A DNA stretch of 19,858 nt from Geobacter sp. GTDB taxonomy: Bacteria; Desulfobacterota; Desulfuromonadia; Geobacterales; Geobacteraceae. Location: assembly GCA_003490025.1 (NCBI GenBank), contig DNJC01000109.1, forward strand, positions 1-19,858, written 5' to 3'. The notes under the pieces are model-generated. The model had not been told where the DNA came from. It did not search any database and saw only the letters and a list, made by a program, of their open reading frames with translations. The position numbers and the translations under genes were made by a program. Positions 7,360 through 14,237 of the stretch are shown one piece after another; position 1 is the first letter of the stretch; every line of letters starts with the position of its first letter.

Positions 7360-7393
7360 ATTGCCAAAAAACAGGAAAACAAAGGAGTTCTAC

Positions 7394-7681
7394 ATGATGA
7401 AACTGGCAATCGTATCCATGGCAGCTGTCACGCTCATCGTCCAGACAGGCATTTCAGCGCCAACCGCCTGCGCTGCACCGGTAGACGTTAACATACAGTT
7501 AAACGGGTACCTGCCAGCCCCGCCGGGAGTGCGGATATACTTCGACTCGGGGCGCCCCTACTACGTGGAAAATCACAGGCGCGTTTACGTGGAGAAAAAA
7601 CGCAAGCACGACAATGGCAAGCACAAGGGTGAGGGGCACGGCCGGAAAAATGGCCACGGCAAAGGACATGGACACCATTAA
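7394..7681 (+). CDS. Small secreted His/Lys/Gly-rich protein
   Basis: The 95-residue product has a signal peptide: MMKLAIVSMAAVTLIVQTG, with likely cleavage after about residue 28 at ACAA. The mature part has a short Tyr/Arg-rich region, GVRIYFDSGRPYYVENHRRV (about residues 44-63), of the kind seen in small periplasmic proteins that contain RPYYV-type repeats. A tail of about 28 residues rich in Lys, Gly and His follows, with seven His. The tail could bind metal or polyanions (inference). AAAGGAG sits six bases before the ATG at 7394. It is the first gene after the riboswitch terminator, so it should be made when the dinucleotide is high. I do not recognise a named family. Confidence 0.8.
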   Translation: MMKLAIVSMAAVTLIVQTGISAPTACAAPVDVNIQLNGYLPAPPGVRIYFDSGRPYYVENHRRVYVEKKRKHDNGKHKGEGHGRKNGHGKGHGHH

Positions 7682-7711
7682 AACGAGGTCGTGTAAAAGG
7701 AGGATCTGACG

Positions 7712-8635
7712 ATGAGAAACGGAACTGTTGCCTTAAAAACGATTTTCGTTGCTGTGCTCGCAACAGCAGCAACCCTGGTCTACCTGGCAGGATGCGGCGG
7801 TGGCGGCGGCAGCGCAAACAAGGGGACGCTGAAGCTCTCCATTACGGACAAACAAAGTGATGATTTCGCGCAGTTGGTCATCGCCATACGGGAGATCCGC
7901 GTGGTACCCGCCGGTCGCGAAAGCGCAAGCGACGACGACCCCAACCTCCCGGTCCTCGCCCACTTCACCACTCCGAAAGTCGTCGACATAATGCAACTGC
8001 AATTCATCCAGACAGCGCTCGGGGAGATCGTCCTCCCCGCGGGGAACTACAGCCAGGTGAGACTGATACTGGAACCCAACCCGACAGGCCAGCAGCAACC
8101 GGTCAACTACCTCACCCTCAGGACCGACACCTCGACCAAGATCCCGCTGACCACTCCCAGCGGCCAGCAGTCCGGCCTGAAGGTGCTGGGACCGCTGGAG
8201 GTGAAGCCCGGCGTCATCAACGCCGTCATGATCGACTTCGATCCGAACACCGCCGTCGTCTCTCGCGGCAACAGCGGCGGCTACAACCTGAAACCGACCG
8301 GAATCAGGATGATACAGACCGCCGACATGGTCCAGTTCGGCTCGATCATCGGCAACGTCAGTTCGAGCTTCCAGCAGTGGTCCAGCGCGACCGTCACCAT
8401 CAAGCGACGCGGCTCCATCAACGACACCGACCCCATTGCCGCAGGACGCATTTTCTCTAACTACACCAGCGGCAGCTGGCAGGCCCCGTTCTCGGCCTTC
8501 GTACCGCCGACCACGCAGTCCGTCAGCTACAAGGCGTTCATTGCCGCCAACGGGTTCCGGCTGTACTCCTCCCCCGCCGTCACGGTCGTCCAGGGGCAGG
8601 CAACAGACATAGGAAACATAACGCTGGAACCGTAA
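7712..8635 (+). CDS. DUF4382 domain lipoprotein
   Basis: The 307-residue product starts with a signal peptide whose lipobox is LAGC (about residues 25-28), followed by a Gly-rich linker, so it is likely a lipoprotein anchored in the envelope. A domain beginning GTLKLSITDKQSDDFAQLVI (about residues 38-57) and running to about 200 matches DUF4382: it has the VVPAG, VVDIMQLQ and LPAGNYSQVRLIL blocks. A beta-rich C-terminal domain (about 205-307), probably carboxypeptidase-regulatory or Ig-like, ends the protein. AAGGAGG precedes the ATG at a spacing of eight. It lies 30 bases after the His-rich gene, so both are probably under the riboswitch. The molecular function of DUF4382 is unknown. Confidence 0.87.
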   Translation: MRNGTVALKTIFVAVLATAATLVYLAGCGGGGGSANKGTLKLSITDKQSDDFAQLVIAIREIRVVPAGRESASDDDPNLPVLAHFTTPKVVDIMQLQFIQTALGEIVLPAGNYSQVRLILEPNPTGQQQPVNYLTLRTDTSTKIPLTTPSGQQSGLKVLGPLEVKPGVINAVMIDFDPNTAVVSRGNSGGYNLKPTGIRMIQTADMVQFGSIIGNVSSSFQQWSSATVTIKRRGSINDTDPIAAGRIFSNYTSGSWQAPFSAFVPPTTQSVSYKAFIAANGFRLYSSPAVTVVQGQATDIGNITLEP

Positions 8636-8681
8636 CGCCGGAGGCAGGTTTCAAACCAAGCAGGCTGAAGTCACAGCAGCA

Positions 8682-8737
8682 GCCGGCCCTCCTTTTTGGA
8701 CAGGAGGGCCGGCCACATCAGCCACAGGAGGGACGGC
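8682..8737 (+). promoter_or_regulatory. Hairpin and duplicated arm before the hemerythrin start
   Basis: GCCGGCCCTCCT (8682-8693) pairs perfectly with AGGAGGGCCGGC (8702-8713) around an eight-base loop. The 3' arm recurs at 8725-8737 (CAGGAGGGACGGC, one change from CAGGAGGGCCGGC), and this second copy contains the hemerythrin ribosome binding site and touches its ATG. The 5' arm could therefore pair with either copy, freeing or masking translation start. No U-tract follows the first hairpin, so it is not a good terminator. Confidence 0.6.
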
Positions 8738-9181
8738 ATGCCTATAATCGAGTGGAACGTCAATTTACTGGTGGGTATCCAGGAGATCGACCGGCAACAC
8801 AAGCACCTGGTGCAATCCCTCAACGACAATTATGACCGGTTCAGAGAGGGAACGGAAATAGACACGTCCTTCCTGCAGGAGCTGACCGATTACTCCGCTC
8901 ATCATTTCGCCTGCGAGGAAGGTTGGATGGAGAAGACGTCTTACCCGAAGCTTGCGGCCCACAAAGAGGAACACGGGTTGTTCACCAGCAGGATCTCCGA
9001 ATTCAAAAAAGAACACAAACGAAACGCCAGCGTATCGGTCGAGCTGATCTGGTTCTTGTGCAACTGGGTTACCCACCACATCCAGGAGACCGATGCGGAG
9101 TTCGGCAGATTCGTGGACGTGCACAACATCCGGAGAACCCGGGCGGAGATTGCGCGGCGCGGGGAGATCGACACTCTCTGA
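8738..9181 (+). CDS. Bacteriohemerythrin
   Basis: Bacteriohemerythrins bind O2 at a non-haem di-iron site. In anaerobes they are thought to sense, store or remove oxygen. The 147-residue single-domain protein has all seven expected ligands: His21 (in EIDRQHKHL), His56 and Glu60 (HHFACEE), His75 and His79 (HKEEH), and His114 and Asp119 (HHIQETD). There is no signal peptide or fused signalling domain, so it acts in the cytoplasm. The ATG at 8738 follows AGGAGGG. It starts 102 bases after the lipoprotein gene, on the same strand, so it may share that transcript or be read from its own promoter; none is obvious. Confidence 0.94.
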   Translation: MPIIEWNVNLLVGIQEIDRQHKHLVQSLNDNYDRFREGTEIDTSFLQELTDYSAHHFACEEGWMEKTSYPKLAAHKEEHGLFTSRISEFKKEHKRNASVSVELIWFLCNWVTHHIQETDAEFGRFVDVHNIRRTRAEIARRGEIDTL

Positions 9182-9721
9182 ACCGACAACTCACCGGCAT
9201 GACCATCCAAGAACCTGCAACAAAAAAGGCGACCTGCCGGCCGCCCCACTTCTCACCTGGTATCTACTCCAATGCTGATCCAGCTTCTTTTGGTATGAAT
9301 TTTTTCACTGTTGTTTTGATGAGTTATCCACCTCATTAACTTTATCACAACTGCTGTCACGTCAGTCATCCACAGGCATAATTTGCACATGGAGTGGAAT
9401 AGCTATTGACATGGAATTACAGCCACTTGCGGCATATGGCTATCTGATAGGCAATTTGCTAAAGTCCCGATAGATACATCACAATTAAACTAAATATCCA
9501 CAGGCATAAGCAGTTTATCCACAAGCACAGTGGAAAAAGCTGGTTAATTAGATAAGACTACCAATCAGCGCCTTGGAGATTTTCTCAGGTGACAGTTCCT
9601 CCCATTGAGTATGTAGCGCAAATCAGGCCCGGATCCGGCTGCATTAAAACACTTTCACTTCTCCCGTTGGTGTGATATAAGCCCAAGTGGTTACCTGAAA
9701 AGAACCCGGAAAGGACAGCTC
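9182..9721 (+). other. 540-base A+T-rich gap with a DnaA-box-like cluster
   Basis: I find no gene here. Four sites in the same orientation match or nearly match TTATCCACA: 9324-9332 (TTATCCACC), 9366-9374 (TCATCCACA), 9494-9502 (ATATCCACA) and 9515-9523 (exact). Their spacings are 42, 128 and 21 bases. ATCCACAGGCATAA occurs twice, at 9368-9381 and 9496-9509. Three of the four sites have one mismatch to the consensus. The region reads as a DnaA-binding or other protein-binding locus, or a remnant of a replicon. Confidence 0.6.
9653..9681 (+). promoter_or_regulatory. Possible extended -10 promoter before the YpsA-like gene
   Basis: TGATATAAG (9673-9681) fits an extended -10 element, TGnTATAAT, with one base off. 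TTTCAC lies 17 bases further upstream and is a poor -35, which extended -10 promoters tolerate. Transcription would start near 9688, about 34 bases before the GTG start. Confidence 0.4.
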
Positions 9722-10198
9722 GTGATTCTAAAAAACGTAATAACAGGGGCTCAAACAGGAGTGGATAGGGCTGCCTTGCATGCTGCCACAAGAGCTGGTT
9801 TGCATGTAGACGGCTATTGCACTAAGGGCGGACCTGGCGAGGAAAGCCTGATACCCGGAAACCATCCGATTCAGGAATTGGGGACAACCCAGTACCAAAT
9901 CAGAATCGAGAATAACGTAGTCATATCAGATGGTACGTTGATCATAAACAAGGGGCCATTGACTCAGGGGACTAAGTTGTCCTACGACTTCTCAGTGAAG
10001 CATCTTATGCCTTGCCTCATAGTCCAGCTGGATGCGGAACAGACGATGCCTGCATCGACTGTCACTAGATGGATAAATGAACATCAAATAACGACCCTCA
10101 ACATAGCGGGCCCCAAAGAATCGAAATTTCCAGAGGGAATATACAGGGAGGCATACTCCTATCTCGAAAAGCTGTTCACGATGCTGAAGAATGCCTGA
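9722..10198 (+). CDS. YpsA-like putative molybdenum carrier family protein
   Basis: The 158-residue protein fits the circularly permuted YpsA-like/putative molybdenum carrier family (a Rossmann-like nucleotide-binding fold). Evidence is ITGAQTGVDRAALHAATRAG at residues 7-26, GYCTKGGPGEESLIPGNHP (about 31-49), NVVISDGTLII (about 64-74), and GPLTQGTKLSYDF (about 77-89). It has no signal peptide. The GTG start is supported by AAAGGA about seven bases upstream. A molybdenum or molybdopterin link is only a family annotation; a nucleotide-binding role is equally possible. It stands alone, with the DnaA-box-rich gap before it and a convergent gene after it, so the context gives no function. Confidence 0.82.
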   Translation: MILKNVITGAQTGVDRAALHAATRAGLHVDGYCTKGGPGEESLIPGNHPIQELGTTQYQIRIENNVVISDGTLIINKGPLTQGTKLSYDFSVKHLMPCLIVQLDAEQTMPASTVTRWINEHQITTLNIAGPKESKFPEGIYREAYSYLEKLFTMLKNA

Positions 10199-10212
10199 AA
10201 CCCCTCGATCGC

Positions 10213-12075
10213 TCAGTGCCCGGTCGAGATGCTCGCCTGAACGACGAAGCGCTTGATCTTGCGGGTCGTCGTCTTGGGAAACTCGTCTTCGCGGATGGTG
10301 AACTTGCGCACCCGTTTATAGTCGGCGAGGCCGTTGCAAGCCTTCTGCACCTCTTTGCGCAACAGCGCCTCCACATCGGCCTCGCTCATCGAGGGGGCGC
10401 CGTCGCTGCGCCCCTGCCTGTCGAGCGCTTCCTGATCGGGGAAGATGATGGCGTGAATCGCCTCGGATACGCCCCCCTCCCGGTGACCGTAAACCATGAC
10501 CTCGGCGATGAACGGGCTTTTGAGCAGCTCGTTTTCCACCTCTTCCGGATAAACGTTCTTGCCGTTGGCAGTCACGATAAGGTTCTTGACCCGCCCGCTG
10601 ATCGTCAGAAAGCCGTCCGGGCTGAGAAAGCCGAGGTCGCCGGTGCGATACCAGCCGTCCGACAGCACTTCCGCCGTGGCCTGCGGGTTCTTGTAATACC
10701 CCTGCATGACATTGGGGCCCTTGACGACGATCTCCCCTACCCCGTCGGCGTTCGCGTCATCGATGCGCACTTCGACGCCTTCCAGCAGCCGCCCGATGGT
10801 CCCGAGCCTCTTGCCTCCCGGCTGCTCCGCGCTGATGATCGGCGCGGTCTCGGTGATGCCGTACCCCTGGTAGATCGACAGCCCGAACTCGGTCAGCCCC
10901 TTGGCGATGGCCGGATCGAGCGCCGCGCCGCCGCTGATAAATTTCGTACCCGAGCCGAAGCTCCGACGCACCTTCGAGGTCACGATGGGGCGGGTAAGCG
11001 GCAGCGAATAGAGCAGATGCGAGACCCTGCGGGAACTGACGTTTTTGGCGATGCGATCCAGAACCATCCGGTAGACCGCCGGAACCGCGAGGAAGAAGGT
11101 CGGCTTCACCTCCGCCAGGTTCTCGCCCAGCTTTTTCAGCGACTCGCAGAAGGAAACCTTGCCGCCCAACGACAGGGGCAACAGAACGCCGCATACCTGT
11201 TCGAAGACATGGTTGATGGGGAGGAAAGAAAGGGTGTGGATGCTGTTATCGAGCCGGAAATGCTTGACCGCCCCCTTGATGTTGGAAACGATGTTGGCGT
11301 GACTGAGCATGGCCCCCTTGGAGCGCCCCGTGGTTCCGGAGGTGTACAGGATGACGGCGATGTCGTCCGGAGAGCGGTGGTTATCGGGAAGCGGCGCGCT
11401 ATGGCAGAGTGTGTTCAGCGACAGGAATTTCCCCTCGCGGGTCAGCCTGCTCCGCAACCGCTCTTGGGGGGCGAAGGGGTCGGCCGAAGCGGACGCGGCG
11501 CCGTCGTCGCGACCGGAAGAGCATAACAGGCGGTAGGTCTGAAGTGCCAACACCTCCATGGTGGAACGCCGCTCTGCGGGGAGGTCGACAGCCGATACCA
11601 GTTCGTGCCACTCCTTGACCAGGGTGTCCATGATGCGGACCAGTTCGGAAGTGGCGCCATCGGGCGCGCTCGGGGTCAGCGTGACGATACGTTCCAACTG
11701 CGGGATGTCCGGAAAAATTTCCAATACCAGTTCGAGACAGGGTTGCGCGGTGAAGACGTAACTGGCATCGCAGTCCGCCAGAACATGGCGCAGTTCCGCC
11801 GCCTTCAGTTCCTTGTCGATGGGAACGGCGACGCCGCCGGCTTTAAGAATCCCCAGGTAGGCGGCGACCCACTGCGGAGAGGACGGCGCCAGCAAAGCTG
11901 CGTGAGAACCGGGGGTGAAGCCGCCTTTGATCATGCCCGCGGCGATGCGGTCCGACAGTTCCCACAGCGCGCCGTAGGTCATGTCATGCCAAGCTCCGCC
12001 GAGCTTGCAGCGCAACGCCGGCAGATCGCTGTATTTGAGGCAACTCTCCCTGATCAGAGAAACAATGGTCTGCAT
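10213..12075 (-). CDS. AMP-forming long-chain acyl-CoA synthetase-like ligase
   Basis: This is an ANL-superfamily enzyme that would adenylate a carboxylate, most likely a long-chain fatty acid, and pass it to CoA. The 620-residue product has the core motifs in order: YTSGTTGRSKG (244-254), YGITET (405-410), YRTGDLG (476-482), the hinge/A8 segment GRVKNLIVTANGKNVYPEEV (494-513), and the C-terminal PKTTTRKIKR (600-609) whose Lys606 fits the catalytic position. Residues about 165-235, before the phosphate loop, form an insertion with Ala/Ser-rich low complexity. The start is fairly sure, with a GGGGGT at about nine bases upstream. The C-terminus converges with the YpsA-like gene. Substrate chain length cannot be read from the sequence. 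Confidence 0.9.
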   Translation of the reverse strand: MQTIVSLIRESCLKYSDLPALRCKLGGAWHDMTYGALWELSDRIAAGMIKGGFTPGSHAALLAPSSPQWVAAYLGILKAGGVAVPIDKELKAAELRHVLADCDASYVFTAQPCLELVLEIFPDIPQLERIVTLTPSAPDGATSELVRIMDTLVKEWHELVSAVDLPAERRSTMEVLALQTYRLLCSSGRDDGAASASADPFAPQERLRSRLTREGKFLSLNTLCHSAPLPDNHRSPDDIAVILYTSGTTGRSKGAMLSHANIVSNIKGAVKHFRLDNSIHTLSFLPINHVFEQVCGVLLPLSLGGKVSFCESLKKLGENLAEVKPTFFLAVPAVYRMVLDRIAKNVSSRRVSHLLYSLPLTRPIVTSKVRRSFGSGTKFISGGAALDPAIAKGLTEFGLSIYQGYGITETAPIISAEQPGGKRLGTIGRLLEGVEVRIDDANADGVGEIVVKGPNVMQGYYKNPQATAEVLSDGWYRTGDLGFLSPDGFLTISGRVKNLIVTANGKNVYPEEVENELLKSPFIAEVMVYGHREGGVSEAIHAIIFPDQEALDRQGRSDGAPSMSEADVEALLRKEVQKACNGLADYKRVRKFTIREDEFPKTTTRKIKRFVVQASISTGH

Positions 12076-12198
12076 CTGCCGCTACCCCCATAACGTCGTT
12101 TGCACGATCCTATCATGAGAAAGCGGCATTCCGTATCATAAATATGCGGGTGTGGATCGGCCCTGAAAGGCTGCGGCAGACGCAAAGGTAAGATTCGA

Positions 12199-12240
12199 GG
12201 CGGAGGCGGGCGAGGCGGAAGCGGGACGGCGGAAGCGGGA
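12199..12240. repeat. Short G+C-rich tandem repeat
   Basis: Three copies of a 13-base unit lie in tandem: GGCGGAGGCGGGC (12199-12211) and GGCGGAAGCGGGA twice (12214-12226, 12228-12240), with a period of about 14-15. The unit lies in the gap between the ligase start and the DUF1841-like gene. No function is apparent. The remainder of 12076-12279 holds no gene. Confidence 0.65.
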
Positions 12241-12279
12241 GGCCGGCCAGTTGGTTGAGATACTGCACGCTGCCGTTTT

Positions 12280-12639
12280 TCAGGCACCGTACCTCCGCCT
12301 CCATACTTTAACGGTCAGTTTTTCCAGGGCTGAATCGAGGCTGGTTTGAACATCCGTGGCCTTCCCTCTCATCAGCATGTTGACGTGCTCCGCAACAACT
12401 GCTGCAACAGCGTGCAGAGCTTCATGACGCGACAGCCCTTCCTTCATGAGCCGTTTCATTGCGTTCACTGTCGAGGCAAGTCCCTCGGCAATCTGATTCT
12501 CCACCACGACATGGAAAGCAGCGTGCGCAGTGATGTTTGGCAGTGCGAGCCTGGGGGTCACGAGCCTGGGGGACAAGTCTTGAATCTTGAATTGTGAGCG
12601 ATAATGAGGAGAGATGAGTCGAGAAATATCAAGAAACAA
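12280..12639 (-). CDS. Small DUF1841-like protein, start uncertain
   Basis: The reading frame gives 119 residues from a TTG at 12639, but the part resembling a known family begins near NITAHAAFHVVVENQIAEG (about residue 35). The segment MKEGLSRHEALHAVAAVV (about residues 65-82) then follows the helical His-rich pattern I associate with DUF1841 and similar small proteins. The first 30 or so residues overlap a dispersed intergenic repeat (12562-12600), so they may not be coding. A GTG at about 12562 would be an alternative start, but no ribosome binding site is clear for either. It could be a 5'-truncated gene. Function is unknown. Confidence 0.5.
   Translation of the reverse strand: MFLDISRLISPHYRSQFKIQDLSPRLVTPRLALPNITAHAAFHVVVENQIAEGLASTVNAMKRLMKEGLSRHEALHAVAAVVAEHVNMLMRGKATDVQTSLDSALEKLTVKVWRRRYGA
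12562..12600 (-). repeat. Dispersed repeat, copy 1
   Basis: GAGCCTGGGGG followed by CTTGAATCTTGAATTGTGAGCG (split by a short variable part) is shared with 18714-18751, with about two differences over 38 bases. It overlaps the 5' part of the DUF1841-like frame. A partial extra GAGCCTGGGGG stands at 12547-12557, in tandem with it. Confidence 0.7.
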
Positions 12640-13004
12640 GACCTGCCCCTCAGGCCTAGGAGCCTCTCTTGGATTGACGTTTTAAGAAAGCACCGACACA
12701 TCCGGAGCTACACCGACAGGCTGTGCGCAACTCTCAAACCTTCAATAGAACCAGTCCAGGCACGCTATTAATAAAACACAATTTACCGATTGGCATATGG
12801 CTCTTTGCATAAGGAACACTTACTCCCCCGCAACCGGGACCCCAAATATATACGAAATAATAGAATGCTGAGTCGGTGAGTAAAACGCCTCAGAAATAAA
12901 AACGATGTATTATAGATAGTTAGGCGATTTTTGTGCTTGAAAAGTCTGTCGAAAGAGTTTAAACCATACTCTGTCTTAACGAATGTATATCAAAAGGAGG
13001 GACT
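12640..13004 (+). other. 365-base gap with weak promoter and hairpin signals
   Basis: No gene is supported. AAAACGCCT (12882-12890) can pair with AGGCGATTTT (12922-12931), one bulge allowed, and TTTTTG follows, so this may be a terminator or attenuator. TTGAAA (12937-12942) with TAAACC 17 bases later is a weak promoter for the gene at 13005. AGAGT and ACTCT around 12954-12972 form a small inverted repeat near the start site. Confidence 0.35.
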
Positions 13005-13280
13005 ATGAGAGTGTTGACTGACCCCAACCTGGCATGGTCTTTCCCTGGCAACAGCGAAATGATGGAAAGAGGGAACATTACGAGTAACAAGGAGGAAGTC
13101 ATGGCCGAGAAGGGACGCTTTGAAAGTGGGATCGGTTATTATCAAGGGATAGCGAAAGATTTCACCCCGATTACTGTCAGTGCGGATTTTGGCGCGCTCG
13201 AACGTTTGCAGCGCCTGATGAAGAATACCAGTGCCAGTGCCTTCCCCAAAGTAGATACCGAGGTAGCTAAGGCCGCTTAA
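13005..13280 (+). CDS. Small protein of unknown function with two start signals
   Basis: The 91-residue product begins MRVLTDPNLAWSFPGNSEMM after AAAAGGAGGG. A second in-frame ATG at 13101 follows AAGGAGGAAGTC, and would give a 59-residue product starting MAEKGRFESGIGYY. Both sites are good ribosome binding sites, which is unusual for one small gene. There is no signal peptide or membrane segment. The C-terminus is KVDTEVAKAA. A long palindrome with a U-run follows 11 bases after the stop, so the gene has its own terminator. I do not recognise the family. It lies at the edge of a mobile-element-rich tract. Confidence 0.6.
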   Translation: MRVLTDPNLAWSFPGNSEMMERGNITSNKEEVMAEKGRFESGIGYYQGIAKDFTPITVSADFGALERLQRLMKNTSASAFPKVDTEVAKAA

Positions 13281-13291
13281 TCCTGAGAAGC

Positions 13292-13364
13292 GGGACAGAT
13301 TTATTTGCGAAGCACGAAGCAAGGCTTGCCCCTTAGATTAAAATAAATCTGTCCCTGTTTTTTT
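13292..13364 (+). terminator. Long palindrome acting as terminator, REPIN-like
   Basis: GGGACAGATTTATTT (13292-13306) and AAATAAATCTGTCCC (13341-13355) pair perfectly over 15 bases, and TGTTTTTTT follows. The intervening 34 bases hold a smaller hairpin, GCAAG/CTTGC (13319-13329). As a terminator it would end transcription of the gene at 13005. Palindromes with GGGAC ends near RAYT genes can also be REPIN-type mobile units (inference). Confidence 0.7.
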
Positions 13365-13477
13365 CCTTTCGGAAGATCTCGCCTAGCTGCCCCCCGCACC
13401 CCTCCCATGGCGCCGTCGCTCCCCCCTTCTTCAGCCGGCCTTTTTTCCCACTTTGTCTGTCCCCCGCCGATGTTACG

Positions 13478-13534
13478 CAAGTTTAGCTATGGACATCCCC
13501 GTGGCAGCCTGATAAAGTTGGTCAAGTTAGCTAA
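13478..13534 (+). promoter_or_regulatory. Possible operator of the toxin-antitoxin pair
   Basis: CAAGTTTAGCTA (13478-13489) and CAAGTTAGCTAA (13523-13534) are near-identical direct repeats, and TTAGCTAA (13527-13534) is a perfect 8-base palindrome just before the antitoxin ribosome binding site. Phd/VapB-type antitoxins autoregulate through such sites. The location and symmetry fit; binding is inferred. Confidence 0.4.
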
Positions 13535-13548
13535 GCTGGAGGTGTAAA

Positions 13549-13782
13549 ATGACGGTCGTTAAGATGCATGAGGCCAAGACTCAGCTGTCCAGATTGGTGG
13601 AAGAAGTGAACGGAGGAGGGGAAGTTGTCATCGCTAGAGGAAACATGAGAATTGCCAAACTGGTACCGTACACTACTACGAAGCGGGCCAGAAAACCCGG
13701 ATATTTGAAAGGAAAAATAAAAATAGCCGCCGACTTTGACGCTCCCCTCCCAGAAGAAATAGTCGACGGTTTTGGAGCATAA
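13549..13782 (+). CDS. Phd/YefM-type antitoxin
   Basis: The 77-residue protein begins MTVVKMHEAKTQLSRLVEEV, and EVVIARGNMRIAKLVPYTTT (about residues 25-44) follows: together this is the Phd/YefM DNA-binding and dimerization domain. The C-terminal half, GYLKGKIKIAADFDAPLPEE (about 51-70), ends in the usual short acidic toxin-contacting tail. GGAGGTG lies about six bases before the ATG. The stop codon is four bases before the preferred start of the PIN-domain toxin, so they form one operon. In this class the antitoxin binds both the toxin and the operon's own operator. Confidence 0.92.
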   Translation: MTVVKMHEAKTQLSRLVEEVNGGGEVVIARGNMRIAKLVPYTTTKRARKPGYLKGKIKIAADFDAPLPEEIVDGFGA

Positions 13783-13786
13783 ACCG

Positions 13787-14164
13787 GTGAGAGTCCTGCT
13801 TGACACCCATATCTACCTCTGGTGGCTCGCGGATTCGCCTTCGCTTTCGAGATCTGCGAGGAAAATCATAGAGAGCGCAGAGACTGTTTATGTGAGTTCA
13901 GCCAGCATTTGGGAGGCAGTCATCAAGATCGGCCTTAAGCGACTGGATGTCGAGGCTGAAGATCTTGTTAGCGGCATTCAAGAAAGCGACTTCATCGAGT
14001 TACCCATCAAAGCGGAACACACGCTTTCCCTCCTGCAATTGGGCAACTACCACAAAGATCCCTTTGACCGCATCCTTGTTGCACAAGCTATATCCGAACC
14101 CGTTCACCTGCTGTCATCGGATTCGGTTCTTGCCCAGTACTCCAAGTTGGTCATGATCGTCTGA
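13787..14164 (+). CDS. PIN-domain toxin, VapC type
   Basis: VapC toxins are Mg2+-dependent ribonucleases, most often cutting tRNA or rRNA. The 125-residue product opens MRVLLDTHIYLWWLADSP. The acidic residues expected for the active site are in LLDTH (Asp6), SIWEAVIK (Glu), DPFDRILVAQA (Asp) and SSDS (Asp). A GTG start at 13787 is preferred, four bases after the antitoxin stop, with GGAG nine bases upstream; a TTG at 13772, overlapping the antitoxin, is possible. The toxin sequence resembles the family paired with Phd-like antitoxins (COG3744 style) rather than AbrB-like VapB. The RNA target is unknown. Confidence 0.92.
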   Translation: MRVLLDTHIYLWWLADSPSLSRSARKIIESAETVYVSSASIWEAVIKIGLKRLDVEAEDLVSGIQESDFIELPIKAEHTLSLLQLGNYHKDPFDRILVAQAISEPVHLLSSDSVLAQYSKLVMIV

Positions 14165-14237
14165 CCTTTCGATCCGCTGGATTGTCCCGTGAAGGCCAGC
14201 CTCCTCCAAGGCATTTGTTGATGACACTGCCGCAGTT

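Noticed and set aside
8682..8713. Intrinsic terminator after the lipoprotein gene
   Set aside because: The hairpin is strong but no U-run follows it on the plus strand; a leader role for the next gene fits better.
9182..9721. Chromosomal replication origin
   Set aside because: Only four boxes of mixed quality are visible, with no dnaA, dnaN or other origin gene nearby; the flanking genes are not origin neighbours.
12800..12822. Sigma54-type promoter (TGGCAT then TTTGCAT)
   Set aside because: The distance between the GG and GC doublets is 13 bases instead of the needed 10.
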